From JAISST01 sp050434145 (GTDB lineage: Bacteria; Fusobacteriota; Fusobacteriia; Fusobacteriales; Fusobacteriaceae), in contig NZ_JBNPVX010000001.1 in the NCBI RefSeq assembly GCF_050434145.1, positions 62,001 to 126,000 on the forward strand: a DNA stretch of 64,000 bases, in the 5' to 3' direction. A model generated the notes under the pieces. The model was not told the DNA's origin and searched no databases. It saw nothing but the letters and a program-made list of their open reading frames with translations. The first letter of the stretch is position 1. Each line of letters starts with the position of its first letter. Of the stretch, positions 1-8,661 are shown piece after piece. A program made the position numbers and the translations under genes.

Positions 1-937
1 CAAGCATCAGTAATGTCGACTTTGGTAAATGAAAATTAGTGATCAATGCATCAACCACATTAAATTTAAATCCGGGATAGATAAATATGTTCGTGCTACC
101 TTTAAATGGAACTAATTCTCCTTTATCATTTGTTGCTGATTCTAATGCCCTAGTTGTCGTAGTCCCCACAGAAATTATTCTTTTTCCATTTTCTTTTCCA
201 TCATTAATTATCTTAGCTGCATCCTCACTAATCTCAAAAGTTTCTTCATGCATTTTATGATTTAATACATCATCTTCCTTCACTGGTCTGAATGTTCCCA
301 GACCTACATCCAAAAATATATCTACTATCTTTACTCCTTTGGACATAATTTTACTCAATAATTCATTGGTAAAATGTAATCCTGCAGTTGGAGCAGCCAC
401 TGATTCTCCTCTTAATGCATAAACAGTTTGATATCTATTTTTTTCTTGCAATTTCTCAAATATATATGGTGGTAAGGGCATATTTCCCAATTTATCCAGA
501 ATATCTTCAAATATTCCATTATAATCAAATTTTATTACTCTATTTCCATCATCTTTTATTTCTATCAATTCACCTATTAATTGAAAATCATTTCCAATAT
601 AAATCTTCTGTCCTATTTTCAATTTTTTTCCTGGCTTGACTAGACATTCCCATAAGTTTATATTTAATCTTTTTAATAATAGTATTTCTAACACTCCACC
701 ACTTTCTTTTTTTCCAAATAATCTAGCAGGTATAACTTTGGTAGAATTTCTTACTAGAATATCATTTTCACCTAAATAGTCAAGAATATTATAAAATTTT
801 CTATGACTTATCTCTTTTTTATTTCGATTTACTACCATTAATTTAGAATGGTCCCTTGGCTCTATTGGACATTGTCCAATTAGCTCTTCTGGCAATATAT
901 AGTCATAATCAATTAGTTTTGTCGACAACCTAGTCAC
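1..937 (-). CDS. queA: QueA, tRNA preQ1 ribosyltransferase-isomerase (3' end outside window)
   Basis: S-adenosylmethionine:tRNA ribosyltransferase-isomerase, which converts preQ1 to epoxyqueuosine at position 34 of tRNA. The reverse strand reads through from about 937 to the window edge without a stop. It begins STKLIDYDYILPEELIGQ and contains the family blocks ARLFGKKESGGVLEILLL, AAPTAGLHFT, GLGTFRPV and, at the edge, ITNFHLPKSTLLML, so only a short C-terminal tail is missing. There is no ATG at the 5' end: two GTG codons (937, 940) and a TTG (928) are possible. The GTGs overlap the end of prmC and lie just after a GGAAAG site, so I choose GTG 937. Translational coupling to prmC is likely. 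Identity is confident; the exact start is not. Confidence 0.93.
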   Translation of the reverse strand, partial: MTRLSTKLIDYDYILPEELIGQCPIEPRDHSKLMVVNRNKKEISHRKFYNILDYLGENDILVRNSTKVIPARLFGKKESGGVLEILLLKRLNINLWECLVKPGKKLKIGQKIYIGNDFQLIGELIEIKDDGNRVIKFDYNGIFEDILDKLGNMPLPPYIFEKLQEKNRYQTVYALRGESVAAPTAGLHFTNELLSKIMSKGVKIVDIFLDVGLGTFRPVKEDDVLNHKMHEETFEISEDAAKIINDGKENGKRIISVGTTTTRALESATNDKGELVPFKGSTNIFIYPGFKFNVVDALITNFHLPKSTLLML

Positions 938-2039
938 CACTTTTCTTTCCTATTATTACTCTATCATTTCCACTATAGTCTTTACCTGTGAAACATATAA
1001 TAAAGTTATTTTTCTCCATTATAGCTCTTACATCATCCAATTGTCTATAACCTACTTCAAATGCAAGATAACCACCATCTTCTAGATATTCTGAAGATTC
1101 TTCTGATATTTTCTTATAAAAACTAATACCTGTACCACCATCAGTCAATGCCATTTTTGGCTCATATTCTTTGACTTCTACCATTAGTTCATCATATTCA
1201 TTTTCTGAAATATATGGTGGATTTGATATAATCATATTAAATTTGTTTCCTTTTAGTTCAGAAAAAATATTAGATTTTCTAAATGAAACATTGTCTGTCT
1301 TATTTATCTCTTTATTAATTTCTGAAACTTCCAAAGCACCTTCACTGATATCTATTCCTAGTATATTAAAATTAGGCAATTCCTTTCCTAAAGAAATAGA
1401 TATAGCTCCACTACCACAACCAATATCCAGAACTTCCCCTTTTTTCATGTCCAATAAAATATACTTACATTGTTCTACCAATATTTCCGTATCATTTCTT
1501 GGTATTAGCACTCTCTCATCAACTACAAAAGTATTTCCAAAAAATTCCCATTCTCCTAAGATATATTGAAGTGGTCTTCTTTTACTTCCACGTTCCATTA
1601 CCATCAATCTAATATTATTCTTCTTTTCTTGAGAAATCTGCCTATTTAAATTCAATGAAAGCATCATTCTATTCACACCTAGGGCATTGGCAAAAATATA
1701 TTCAGCATCTAATTTAGGATTTGGAACTCCATATTTTGCCAGATATTCAATACTTTTATTTAAAATAGAATAGTTTTCTTCTCTATAACTATTTTCATCT
1801 ACTACTAAATCTTTTTTTATATCATCAAAAGATTTTTTTTCTTCTACAATAGTCTTCAAATAGAATTTTATTTGATTTTTCTCCTCTTCAAATAACATTC
1901 TATCAAAATGGGCATATAACCCAATCCTATCAATTTTTAATACAAAAGATAAAACTTTCTCACTTTCCAAACGTGCTTTTTCTATTGATGCTTTTTCCAA
2001 ATATTCCTTAGAAAAATTTAGTATTTCTAAAAGATTCAT
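930..2039 (-). CDS. prmC: PrmC, release-factor glutamine methyltransferase with doubled N-domain
   Basis: Methylates the Gln of the GGQ motif in RF1/RF2 using S-adenosylmethionine, and sits directly after prfA, its substrate gene (20-nt gap). The Rossmann methyltransferase part shows VLDIGCGSGAI (about 203-213) and the catalytic NPPY at 273-276. The usual PrmC is about 280 aa; this one is 369. The extra length is at the N-terminus: residues ~4-62 and ~91-150 look like two copies of the small helical PrmC N-domain (LNFSKEYLEKA..KARLESEKVL against LNKSIEYLAKY..PKLDAEYIFA). The second copy is in the normal position before the RPLQYILGEWEFFG block. The gene overlaps the queA start. Confidence 0.95.
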   Translation of the reverse strand: MNLLEILNFSKEYLEKASIEKARLESEKVLSFVLKIDRIGLYAHFDRMLFEEEKNQIKFYLKTIVEEKKSFDDIKKDLVVDENSYREENYSILNKSIEYLAKYGVPNPKLDAEYIFANALGVNRMMLSLNLNRQISQEKKNNIRLMVMERGSKRRPLQYILGEWEFFGNTFVVDERVLIPRNDTEILVEQCKYILLDMKKGEVLDIGCGSGAISISLGKELPNFNILGIDISEGALEVSEINKEINKTDNVSFRKSNIFSELKGNKFNMIISNPPYISENEYDELMVEVKEYEPKMALTDGGTGISFYKKISEESSEYLEDGGYLAFEVGYRQLDDVRAIMEKNNFIICFTGKDYSGNDRVIIGKKSGD

Positions 2040-2059
2040 ATAATATCCTCATTTATTTT

Positions 2060-3142
2060 TTAATTATTCTGACTAGCAAGCATCTCAGCCTGATTGAATG
2101 TAATCAGTGCATCAATCATTTCATCAATATCACCATCTAAAAAAGCATCCAATTGATACACAGTATATTTGATTCTGTGATCTGTAATACGCCCTTGAGG
2201 ATAATTATATGTACGAATTTTTTCTGATCTATCACCTGTTCCTACTTGAAGTTTTCTTTCTCCTTCAACTTGTTGTCTTTGCTTTTCAGCTTCCATTTCA
2301 TATAATTTTGAAGCTAAATGTTTCATAGCTTTTTCCCTATTTTTTAATTGCGATCTTTCATCTTGACATTGCACTATTATTCCAGTAGGCAAATGAGTTA
2401 TTCTAACTGCAGAATCTGTCATATTAACATGTTGACCACCAGCACCACCAGACCGATAGGTATCTATTTTCAGATCTTTTGGATCAATAGTTACTTCTTT
2501 TACATCTTCAACCTCTGGCAATACAGCAACAGTAGCAGTGGAAGTATGTACACGCCCTTGAGACTCAGTTTCAGGAACTCTTTGTACACGATGAACCCCA
2601 GATTCAAATTTTAACCTTGAATATGCTCCAAATCCTGCTATAGTAAAGACAACCTCTTTTATTCCTCCAATTCCAATTTCTTGCTTCTCTATTATCTCTA
2701 TTTTCCATTTTCTTCTTTCAGCATATCTAGAATACATCCTAAACAAATTACCAGCAAACAATGATGCTTCATCGCCACCTGCACCACCTCTAATCTCTAT
2801 AATTACATTTTTATCATCATTCTCATCTTTAGGTAAAAGAAGTATTTTTAACTCTTCTTCCAATTTTGGTAATTCTTCTTCTAATTCTTTAAATTCTTCA
2901 TTCATCATCTCACGCATTTCAGCATTTTTCTCGTTTTTCAAGCTCTCTCTTATAAAATCCATATCTTCTTTTTTACTTTTGTATTCTTTATATTTATCTA
3001 CTAGTGGTTCTATCTCTTTCAAAGCTTTATTACATTCTATCATCAAGGTAGGATTAGATACAATTTCACTAGATGATAATGTTGCATTTAACTCATTATA
3101 TTTTTTTACTACTTCCTCCAATTTACCAAACAAAATATTCAA
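2060..3142 (-). CDS. prfA: Peptide chain release factor 1
   Basis: RF1 terminates translation at UAA/UAG. The 360-aa protein has normal length, an acidic coiled N-terminal domain, the codon-recognition block with a P-x-T tripeptide (Pro-Glu-Thr, about 190-192, in VHRVQRVPETES) and the peptidyl-hydrolysis GGQ at about 235-237 (RSGGAGGQHVN). The P-x-T tripeptide marks RF1 and not RF2. The start ATG lies in AAC-rich DNA, and prmC and queA follow in the same direction, suggesting a prfA-prmC-queA operon. Nothing unusual was seen. Confidence 0.97.
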   Translation of the reverse strand: MNILFGKLEEVVKKYNELNATLSSSEIVSNPTLMIECNKALKEIEPLVDKYKEYKSKKEDMDFIRESLKNEKNAEMREMMNEEFKELEEELPKLEEELKILLLPKDENDDKNVIIEIRGGAGGDEASLFAGNLFRMYSRYAERRKWKIEIIEKQEIGIGGIKEVVFTIAGFGAYSRLKFESGVHRVQRVPETESQGRVHTSTATVAVLPEVEDVKEVTIDPKDLKIDTYRSGGAGGQHVNMTDSAVRITHLPTGIIVQCQDERSQLKNREKAMKHLASKLYEMEAEKQRQQVEGERKLQVGTGDRSEKIRTYNYPQGRITDHRIKYTVYQLDAFLDGDIDEMIDALITFNQAEMLASQNN

Positions 3143-3281
3143 CCCCTTTTTTATAAAATAAATAAAAATTTATTTAAAATTTAAATGATATAACAATTTT
3201 TTTATTACATGCTATTAATTATACATTAGATTACAATAAAAATCAAGAAATCTAAAGTTATATAATAATTATGCAAATTGA

Positions 3282-3304
3282 AAAAAGGACTCTAAAGTCC
3301 CTTA
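3282..3304 (-). terminator. Intrinsic terminator of the sigma operon
   Basis: On the minus strand a GGGACT-loop-AGTCC hairpin is followed by TTTTTTC. It overlaps the stop codon of the exported-protein gene and closes the sigma/anti-sigma/exported-protein operon. Confidence 0.75.
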
Positions 3305-3712
3305 GTTACCAATTTTAAATTTTCCCATACGTTGTAACGCATTTTCTCGTGCCCTAATATATTGCTCTTGAGTTATATATTTTCTAATTTCTCTTTGACT
3401 TTTATATCTATCTTTCAAAATAGTTGCTTCTATTTCGCCCATCTTATCAAATAGTTTTTCTATTTCTTCTACATATTCATCTGTTCCAGATAACATATAT
3501 TTATTTACTTCCAATTCTGTTTGTTTTTTTTCCAACAATGCCAATTTATATTTTGTACCTACATTTTCTATGGTTTCTTTTGCCTTATCTATATTTTCTT
3601 GAGTTACTCCTACTTTAAGCAAATCCTCATCATCAACAATACCTAATGACCCATTTGCTAGTGTAAACGCCGAAATGGTCAATAGAAGAAACACATAAAT
3701 GTACCTTCGCAT
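3302..3712 (-). CDS. Small exported helical protein in an ECF sigma operon (Spy/CpxP-like?)
   Basis: A 136-aa protein of unknown function. It starts MRRYIYVFLLLTISAFTLANG, a typical signal peptide with cleavage near residue 18-20, followed by a charged, almost fully helical mature part ending with ITQEQYIRARENALQRMGKF. Size, export and the TQEQ..R tail recall periplasmic Spy/CpxP/ZraP-like stress chaperone-sensors, but I cannot assign the family firmly. An upstream in-frame ATG at 3724 exists, but GGAGGG lies immediately before the ATG at 3712, which decides the start. It is the last gene of the sigma-anti-sigma operon, the usual position for a periplasmic accessory of an envelope-stress circuit. 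Confidence 0.8.
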   Translation of the reverse strand: MRRYIYVFLLLTISAFTLANGSLGIVDDEDLLKVGVTQENIDKAKETIENVGTKYKLALLEKKQTELEVNKYMLSGTDEYVEEIEKLFDKMGEIEATILKDRYKSQREIRKYITQEQYIRARENALQRMGKFKIGN

Positions 3713-3723
3713 TTTTCCCTCCA

Positions 3724-4119
3724 TTATATTTGAGTATCATCCAAACCAAATAATCTCTCTGTTTGCACAGTCTTGACTTCCCGTTTAGAATCACTAAACA
3801 TATCATCATTCAAAATATGCTCAATGGTAATGTTTTGTTCAGTAATATCCTTGAATTTACCGATACTGAACTTCTCTTCAGGTTTACTTGTCATTCCAGC
3901 CAATGATACAAATCCTTTTCCTTCTTTTTTAGGTATATTAAAAGCTGTCAAAGCTCTTGGTGCTACTCCGACCTCTTTCACAGATTGATACATTGAACCA
4001 CTGAATAATCCTACTACAAACAAACTTAATGATGCTACTGTCATTCTTTTATTTTTCTTCTTTTCTTCTGAAAACAATTCCTTGTAAATATTACCTCTTA
4101 CTTTATCTTTAGGCGACAT
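3724..4119 (-). CDS. Probable membrane anti-sigma factor
   Basis: A 131-aa single-pass membrane protein: charged cytoplasmic segment (~1-24), one membrane segment (~26-44, VASLSLFVVGLFSGSMY) and an ~85-residue extracytoplasmic tail. It begins one nucleotide after the ECF sigma gene with its own GGGAGGG site. Topology plus the adjacent sigma gene make it a likely anti-sigma factor that holds the sigma factor at the membrane until an envelope signal arrives. I see no zinc-binding HxxxCxxC motif, so it would not be a ZAS-type anti-sigma. Function is inferred from topology and context. Confidence 0.72.
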   Translation of the reverse strand: MSPKDKVRGNIYKELFSEEKKKNKRMTVASLSLFVVGLFSGSMYQSVKEVGVAPRALTAFNIPKKEGKGFVSLAGMTSKPEEKFSIGKFKDITEQNITIEHILNDDMFSDSKREVKTVQTERLFGLDDTQI

Positions 4120-4120
4120 T

Positions 4121-4570
4121 TTAGTTCCCTCCCATGTCTTTAATTGCTTTATAATATACTGATTTAACTGTTGATATATTCATATTTTTCATTTCAGCTA
4201 TTTCTTTTAACTTATAGCCATATATATCTTTCATTAGGACAATTTCCTTTTCTTCCTTTCCAATTTTTTTCAATTTTTCATTGAGTAAAACTGAAGTCTC
4301 TGCAGAAGTTCCATCATCTAAAGCAAGTATTTCCTCATTTAAATCTAATTCGACTTTTTTCTTTCTAAAAAAATCATAAGTTTTATTTATAGCAATCTTA
4401 TAAATCCAAGTGTATATATTGCTTTCTTCCCTGAATTTACTGAGATTTTTATAGACACTCATAAATACTTCTTGTGCTATATCTTCTGCATCTTCAGGAT
4501 TTTTTACAATACTTAATACCTTATAATAAATTCTATCAAAATACTGTTCAAATATAGCATCAAAATTCAT
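4121..4570 (-). CDS. ECF-type RNA polymerase sigma factor
   Basis: A sigma-70-family group IV sigma factor of 149 aa. Region 2 is visible as EQYFDRIYYKVLSIVKNPEDAEDIAQEVFMSVYKNL with YTWIYKIAINKTYDFFRKKK (the -10 binding helix), and region 4 as EKEIVLMKDIYGYKLKEIAE..NISTVKSVYYKAIK (the -35 helix-turn-helix). The only other in-frame start upstream is a GTG at 4585; GAGGAAG six bases ahead of the ATG at 4570 supports the ATG. It heads an operon with a putative anti-sigma factor and a small exported protein and has a sigma-E-like promoter just upstream, suggesting autoregulation. Confidence 0.93.
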   Translation of the reverse strand: MNFDAIFEQYFDRIYYKVLSIVKNPEDAEDIAQEVFMSVYKNLSKFREESNIYTWIYKIAINKTYDFFRKKKVELDLNEEILALDDGTSAETSVLLNEKLKKIGKEEKEIVLMKDIYGYKLKEIAEMKNMNISTVKSVYYKAIKDMGGN

Positions 4571-4602
4571 CTCAAACTTCCTCACAAATTCTATCTACAA
4601 AC

Positions 4603-4630
4603 TTAGACGGCAGTATATCATCAAAAGTTT
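4603..4630 (-). promoter_or_regulatory. Candidate sigma-E-like promoter of the ECF sigma operon
   Basis: On the minus strand AAACTT (4630-4625) and CGTCTAA (4609-4603) are 15 nt apart, resembling the GAACTT..TCTGA/TCTAA pattern used by sigma-E-type factors. The -35 overlaps the end of the upstream lipoprotein gene. The predicted transcript start is ~25 nt before the sigma ATG. Confidence 0.5.
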
Positions 4631-5027
4631 AAAAACTTTTTCCAGCAGTTACATTAATTTCGTATCTATGTCCTTCTATATCCACTGTCTTGTCTTTATC
4701 TAAGATAACATGTATTGCATCTTCATTATTAGTGTCACTATTACGCATTCGTCCATTTCTATTATATCCAATAGTACCAGATATTATTACTTTATTTGTA
4801 TATGAAATAAAATATTTACCTTGATCTAAATAATAAGGTACACCTGATTCTATCCTTTTTCCACCAATTCTCACATCAGAAATATTTGCTGAATTATAGT
4901 TAACTATCAATTGTCTTTTGCTATTATTAGTTCTTACTGTAGATATATTTTTTTCAGATACAGAACTACAACTATAAAAACCAAGAGATATTATTAACAA
5001 AATAACATATCTAAATATTTTTTTCAT
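4629..5027 (-). CDS. Putative lipoprotein, unknown function
   Basis: A 132-aa exported protein beginning MKKIFRYVILLIISLGFYSCSS: basic N-terminus, hydrophobic core, then Cys20 in a loose lipobox (F-Y-S-C; position -3 is Phe, not the usual Leu), so lipidation is likely but not certain. The mature part is beta-rich with no family I recognise (SNISDVRIGGKRIESGVPYYL, GKYFISYTN). A good GGAGG site precedes the ATG. It lies between ispG and the sigma operon, transcribed in the same direction, with the sigma promoter apparently embedded in its last codons. Confidence 0.8.
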   Translation of the reverse strand: MKKIFRYVILLIISLGFYSCSSVSEKNISTVRTNNSKRQLIVNYNSANISDVRIGGKRIESGVPYYLDQGKYFISYTNKVIISGTIGYNRNGRMRNSDTNNEDAIHVILDKDKTVDIEGHRYEINVTAGKSF

Positions 5028-5042
5028 AAAGATCCTCCAAAT

Positions 5043-6080
5043 TTAATCAAAATTCACTAATTTTATTAATTCTTTCAATATTTCTTCTTCTTTTACCTTT
5101 TTAACTACTTGACCTTTTTTAAACAAAACTCCGACTCCATTACCACCTGCAACACCATAATCTGCATCTTTAGCTTCTCCAGGTCCATTTACCACACAAC
5201 CCATTACTGCTATTTTTATTTTTCTTTTATCATTTTCAAATTCTTTTTCTACTTTTTTAGCCAATTCTATTAGATTAATCTCTGTTCTTCCACAGGTAGG
5301 ACAAGATATTATTTCTACGCCATGTGAATTTAGTTCTAATACTTTTAATATTTCTTTGGCTACTTTTATTTCTTCCACAGGATTTTCAGTCAAAGACACT
5401 CTTATCGTACTTCCAATCCCATTCAAGAGTAAGCTCCCTATTCCAATCGCTGATTTTATACTCCCTTGAAAATATGTGCCTGCTTCAGTTACACCTAAAT
5501 GCAAAGGATATTCTACTTTTTTATGAATTTTTTGATAAGCCTCTACCATTATTTTTATATTGCTAGACTTTAATGATATTATAATATCATTAAAGTTGTT
5601 TTTTTCCAATAACCCCACATGAAACAGTGCACTTTCTACCATTGCATCAGATGTTACATGTCCATACTTTTCAAGAACATATTTTTCTAAAGATCCGCCA
5701 TTTACTCCAATTCTGATTGGAATGTTGCTATCTTTTGCAGCCATTACAACTTCTTTCACTTTTTGCTCATTTCCAATATTTCCAGGATTTATTCTTAATT
5801 TATCTATTCCATTTTCAATTGCTAATAAGGCCAATTTATGATCAAAATGAATATCAGCAACCAAGGGAATACTAATTCTCTTTTTTATCTCTTTTATTGC
5901 ACTAGCAGCTTCTACTGTATTTACTGTTACCCTTACCAATTGGCAGCCAGCTTTTGTTAATTCATTTATTTGAGCCACTGTTAATTCTACATTATGTGTA
6001 GGTGTATTGGTCATAGACTGGATTATAATAGGATTATTTCCACCAATAGTCAAATTACCAACTTTCACTTCTATGCTCAT
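5043..6080 (-). CDS. ispG: IspG (GcpE), HMBPP synthase of the MEP pathway
   Basis: 4-Hydroxy-3-methylbut-2-enyl diphosphate synthase, the [4Fe-4S] enzyme converting MEcPP to HMBPP in isoprenoid synthesis. The 345-aa protein has the TIM-barrel start NPIIIQSMTNTPTHNVELTV, RINPGNIG, and the iron-sulphur region with SCPTCGRTEIN and, further on, MGCVVNGPGEAKDADYG, supplying the three cluster Cys. The length is that of the short bacterial form. Intact and ordinary. Confidence 0.97.
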   Translation of the reverse strand: MSIEVKVGNLTIGGNNPIIIQSMTNTPTHNVELTVAQINELTKAGCQLVRVTVNTVEAASAIKEIKKRISIPLVADIHFDHKLALLAIENGIDKLRINPGNIGNEQKVKEVVMAAKDSNIPIRIGVNGGSLEKYVLEKYGHVTSDAMVESALFHVGLLEKNNFNDIIISLKSSNIKIMVEAYQKIHKKVEYPLHLGVTEAGTYFQGSIKSAIGIGSLLLNGIGSTIRVSLTENPVEEIKVAKEILKVLELNSHGVEIISCPTCGRTEINLIELAKKVEKEFENDKRKIKIAVMGCVVNGPGEAKDADYGVAGGNGVGVLFKKGQVVKKVKEEEILKELIKLVNFD

Positions 6081-6133
6081 TTATCTCTCCTATTACATAA
6101 ATTCTAAAACCCTTTTTCCTATAATAATCAAGA

Positions 6134-6155
6134 ATGGGAGAAATTAATCTCCCAT
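6134..6155 (-). terminator. Hairpin downstream of the M23 peptidase gene
   Basis: A perfect 8-bp stem ATGGGAGA/TCTCCCAT with a 6-nt loop. On the minus strand it is followed by TTCTTGATTATT, a weak T tract; probable terminator of the rho-peptidase unit. Confidence 0.55.
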
Positions 6156-6164
6156 AATTATTCC

Positions 6165-7343
6165 TTACCTTAAATGTTTTGTTGGATTAAGTGCTTTTCC
6201 ATTTTGTCTTACTTCAAAGTGTAAATGTGGTCCAGTTACCCTTCCTGTTGCTCCAGTTTGTCCAATTTTTTGTCCAACTCTCACTGTAGAACCTTTTTTT
6301 ACATCAATTTTGTGCAGATGCGCATATCTTGTCTCATATCCATTAGCATGTTTTATTATTATAATCTTTCCATATCCACCCATATATCCAGCAAAGCTTA
6401 CTGTCCCTGCACCAGAAGACCTTAGTTCAGTATATTTTGCTGCCAGATCAATTCCTGTATGCATCACATATCTTCTTAACACAGGATGAAATCTATTTCC
6501 AAATTTACTACTAATTTTTCTAGTAGCTACAGGATAACTAAATGTATTTCTTCCACCAGTACTTTTGGTTGCCACTGTTTCTTTAGGATTAACTTTTGTT
6601 GGAGCTTTGGTTCCTTTTGCAACATTTGTACTACCTCTTGGTGCCTTCATTTCATTTCTTTCTTTTTCTTTAGTTTCCCTAAGAGTTGCACGAGAAAGAT
6701 CAGCATTAACCACATAAATAGTTTTTCCTATTTGTAACTTATTAGATGCTACATTATTATATGCTGACAAATCTTTTTCTTTTACTTTATAATTAGTTGC
6801 AATTTTTCCCAGTGTATCATGTTTCGCAATCTTATGTGCATAAACATTATTTTTTATAATTATTAACTTGTCACCTTCTTTAAGTGATTTATCATTTTTT
6901 ATTTTAGGATTCATTGCCTTGATATAGTCAACTTTAGTGTTATGAACTTTAGCTATTTTATCAAAAGTATCATTTTTTTGAATTACATATTCTATTTCAG
7001 TGAAATCTAATTTTTCTTTAGTAACATCATTTACTACTAAATTTTCATCAGTTGATTTTTTCCCACTAAAATCATATCTTCTTCTGTAACTATAAAAAAT
7101 TTCTTCTGAAACTTCCAGCCCACCATTAGCCTCAAATGACTTTTCATAATATTCTGTAAATTGAGCTAAATCAGTTATTTCTTTTTTAGACACTCTTTTT
7201 TGGCTAAATATATTTATTGCCAAAAGCATCATACCTAAAAAACCAATATAAATTTGGACTTTTCCAAGTTTCATGTTCTGAAATATTCCACTTTTAGTCC
7301 CTTTTTTTCTGGGCTGTCTTGTTTGTGATGAATAATTAGCCAT
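6165..7343 (-). CDS. LysM-containing M23 family metallopeptidase (murein hydrolase or activator)
   Basis: A 392-aa envelope protein. A short basic N-terminus and one membrane anchor (VQIYIGFLGMMLLAINIF, ~27-44) are followed by two LysM repeats (EYVIQKNDTFDKIAKVHNT.. and YAHKIAKHDTLGKIATNYKV..), a Pro/Thr/Lys linker and a C-terminal Peptidase_M23 domain. The zinc motifs are HTGIDLAA (HxxxD) and GPHLHFEVR (HxH), so it looks catalytically competent. The likely substrate is peptidoglycan cross-bridges. The start is set by AAGGAG before ATG 7343; an upstream in-frame TTG would lie inside that ribosome site. The ATG overlaps the rho stop by 8 nt, implying coupling to rho. Confidence 0.92.
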   Translation of the reverse strand: MANYSSQTRQPRKKGTKSGIFQNMKLGKVQIYIGFLGMMLLAINIFSQKRVSKKEITDLAQFTEYYEKSFEANGGLEVSEEIFYSYRRRYDFSGKKSTDENLVVNDVTKEKLDFTEIEYVIQKNDTFDKIAKVHNTKVDYIKAMNPKIKNDKSLKEGDKLIIIKNNVYAHKIAKHDTLGKIATNYKVKEKDLSAYNNVASNKLQIGKTIYVVNADLSRATLRETKEKERNEMKAPRGSTNVAKGTKAPTKVNPKETVATKSTGGRNTFSYPVATRKISSKFGNRFHPVLRRYVMHTGIDLAAKYTELRSSGAGTVSFAGYMGGYGKIIIIKHANGYETRYAHLHKIDVKKGSTVRVGQKIGQTGATGRVTGPHLHFEVRQNGKALNPTKHLR

Positions 7344-8583
7344 GTTTCCTGTCTCCTTTTTCAAAAGATTCTAATAATTCCTTATTATTCTTGGTATTTG
7401 AAATACTATCTATTAGCTTTTTAGCTGCTGTGGCTTTGTCAAACTGAGCCAAAAATCTTCTCATCTTCCATATTATAGCAAGTTTTTTCTCATTAATCAA
7501 TAATTCTTCTTTCCGTGTCCCTGATTTTTGTATATCAATGGCAGGAAATACCCGTAATTCCGCCAAATGTCGTTCTAAATAAATATCACAATTTCCTGTT
7601 GACTTAAATTCCTCATATATTATATCATCCATTTTACTACCTGTATCAACTAAAACACTGGCTATGATTGTAAGGCTTCCACCATTTACAATATTTCTTG
7701 CAGTTCCAAAGAAGTTTTTTGGATAGTATAATGCTGTTGGATCTATTCCACCAGAAATCAATTTTCCACTTGAAGGCATAACAATATTGTATGCACGAGC
7801 CAGTCTTGTAAGAGAATCCATAAGTATGATAATGTCCTCACCATTTTCAACTTTCCTCTTTGCTTTTTCTAAAATACTTTCAGTAACCTTGATATGGTTT
7901 CGAGGATCTTCATCAAATGTGGAAGCAAATACTTGTGCACCATCAACATTTTCCATTATATCTGTAACTTCCTCTGGTCTTTCATCAATTAGAAGAATCC
8001 ACACTTCTAAATTTTTATTATTTTTTATTAATGAATTGGCAATTCCTGTAATTAACATCGTTTTTCCAGCTTTAGGTGGTGCAATTATTAATGCTCTTTG
8101 TCCCTTGCCTATTGGTGCAATTATATCTATAATTCTTCCAGAAACATTCTTCTCATCAGATTCCAAGACAAATTGTTCATGAGGATAGGAAGGTTTTAAT
8201 TCTTCAAAAGGTACTCTAGATTCTGCAGCTTCAATTGTTCCATTGTTTACTAGCAGAACTTTTTTCAATGCATAATTTTTCTCATCCTCATTTGGTTTTC
8301 TCACTTCACCTACAATCAAATCTTCTGTTCGCAATTTAAATCTCTTTATTTGTGAAGCTGACACATACACATCTCTTTCTACTGATGTTCTTCTAAGAAA
8401 TCCATAGCCATCTGGCATTACTTCTAAATTACCCCAAGCAATATCAATACTTTCATTCTCATTTAAGTATTCCTTTATCAAGGTAACTAATTGAGTTTTT
8501 TTAGAAACATTTTTGGAATAAACTCCAAGGCCTTTTCCAATTTCTATAATATCTTTTAGTAAAAAATCTTCTAAATCATTCAT
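7336..8583 (-). CDS. rho: Transcription termination factor Rho
   Basis: Hexameric RNA-dependent ATPase for factor-dependent termination. The 415-aa protein has an N-terminal helical Rho_N domain, the cold-shock RNA-binding fold with DGYGFLRR (~58-65), Walker A APPKAGKT (~168-175), Walker B IIILMDSLTR and the Q/R-loop region ISGGIDPTALYYPKNFFG. No insertion of the type seen in some lineages. Its stop codon overlaps the start of the M23 peptidase gene. Confidence 0.98.
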   Translation of the reverse strand: MNDLEDFLLKDIIEIGKGLGVYSKNVSKKTQLVTLIKEYLNENESIDIAWGNLEVMPDGYGFLRRTSVERDVYVSASQIKRFKLRTEDLIVGEVRKPNEDEKNYALKKVLLVNNGTIEAAESRVPFEELKPSYPHEQFVLESDEKNVSGRIIDIIAPIGKGQRALIIAPPKAGKTMLITGIANSLIKNNKNLEVWILLIDERPEEVTDIMENVDGAQVFASTFDEDPRNHIKVTESILEKAKRKVENGEDIIILMDSLTRLARAYNIVMPSSGKLISGGIDPTALYYPKNFFGTARNIVNGGSLTIIASVLVDTGSKMDDIIYEEFKSTGNCDIYLERHLAELRVFPAIDIQKSGTRKEELLINEKKLAIIWKMRRFLAQFDKATAAKKLIDSISNTKNNKELLESFEKGDRKHG

Positions 8584-8661
8584 GATTACCTCAATAGTTT
8601 TTTGAAGAAGAATTCTACATTATATTAGACAGAACTCTTCTCAATTTAGTTTAAATCTTTT

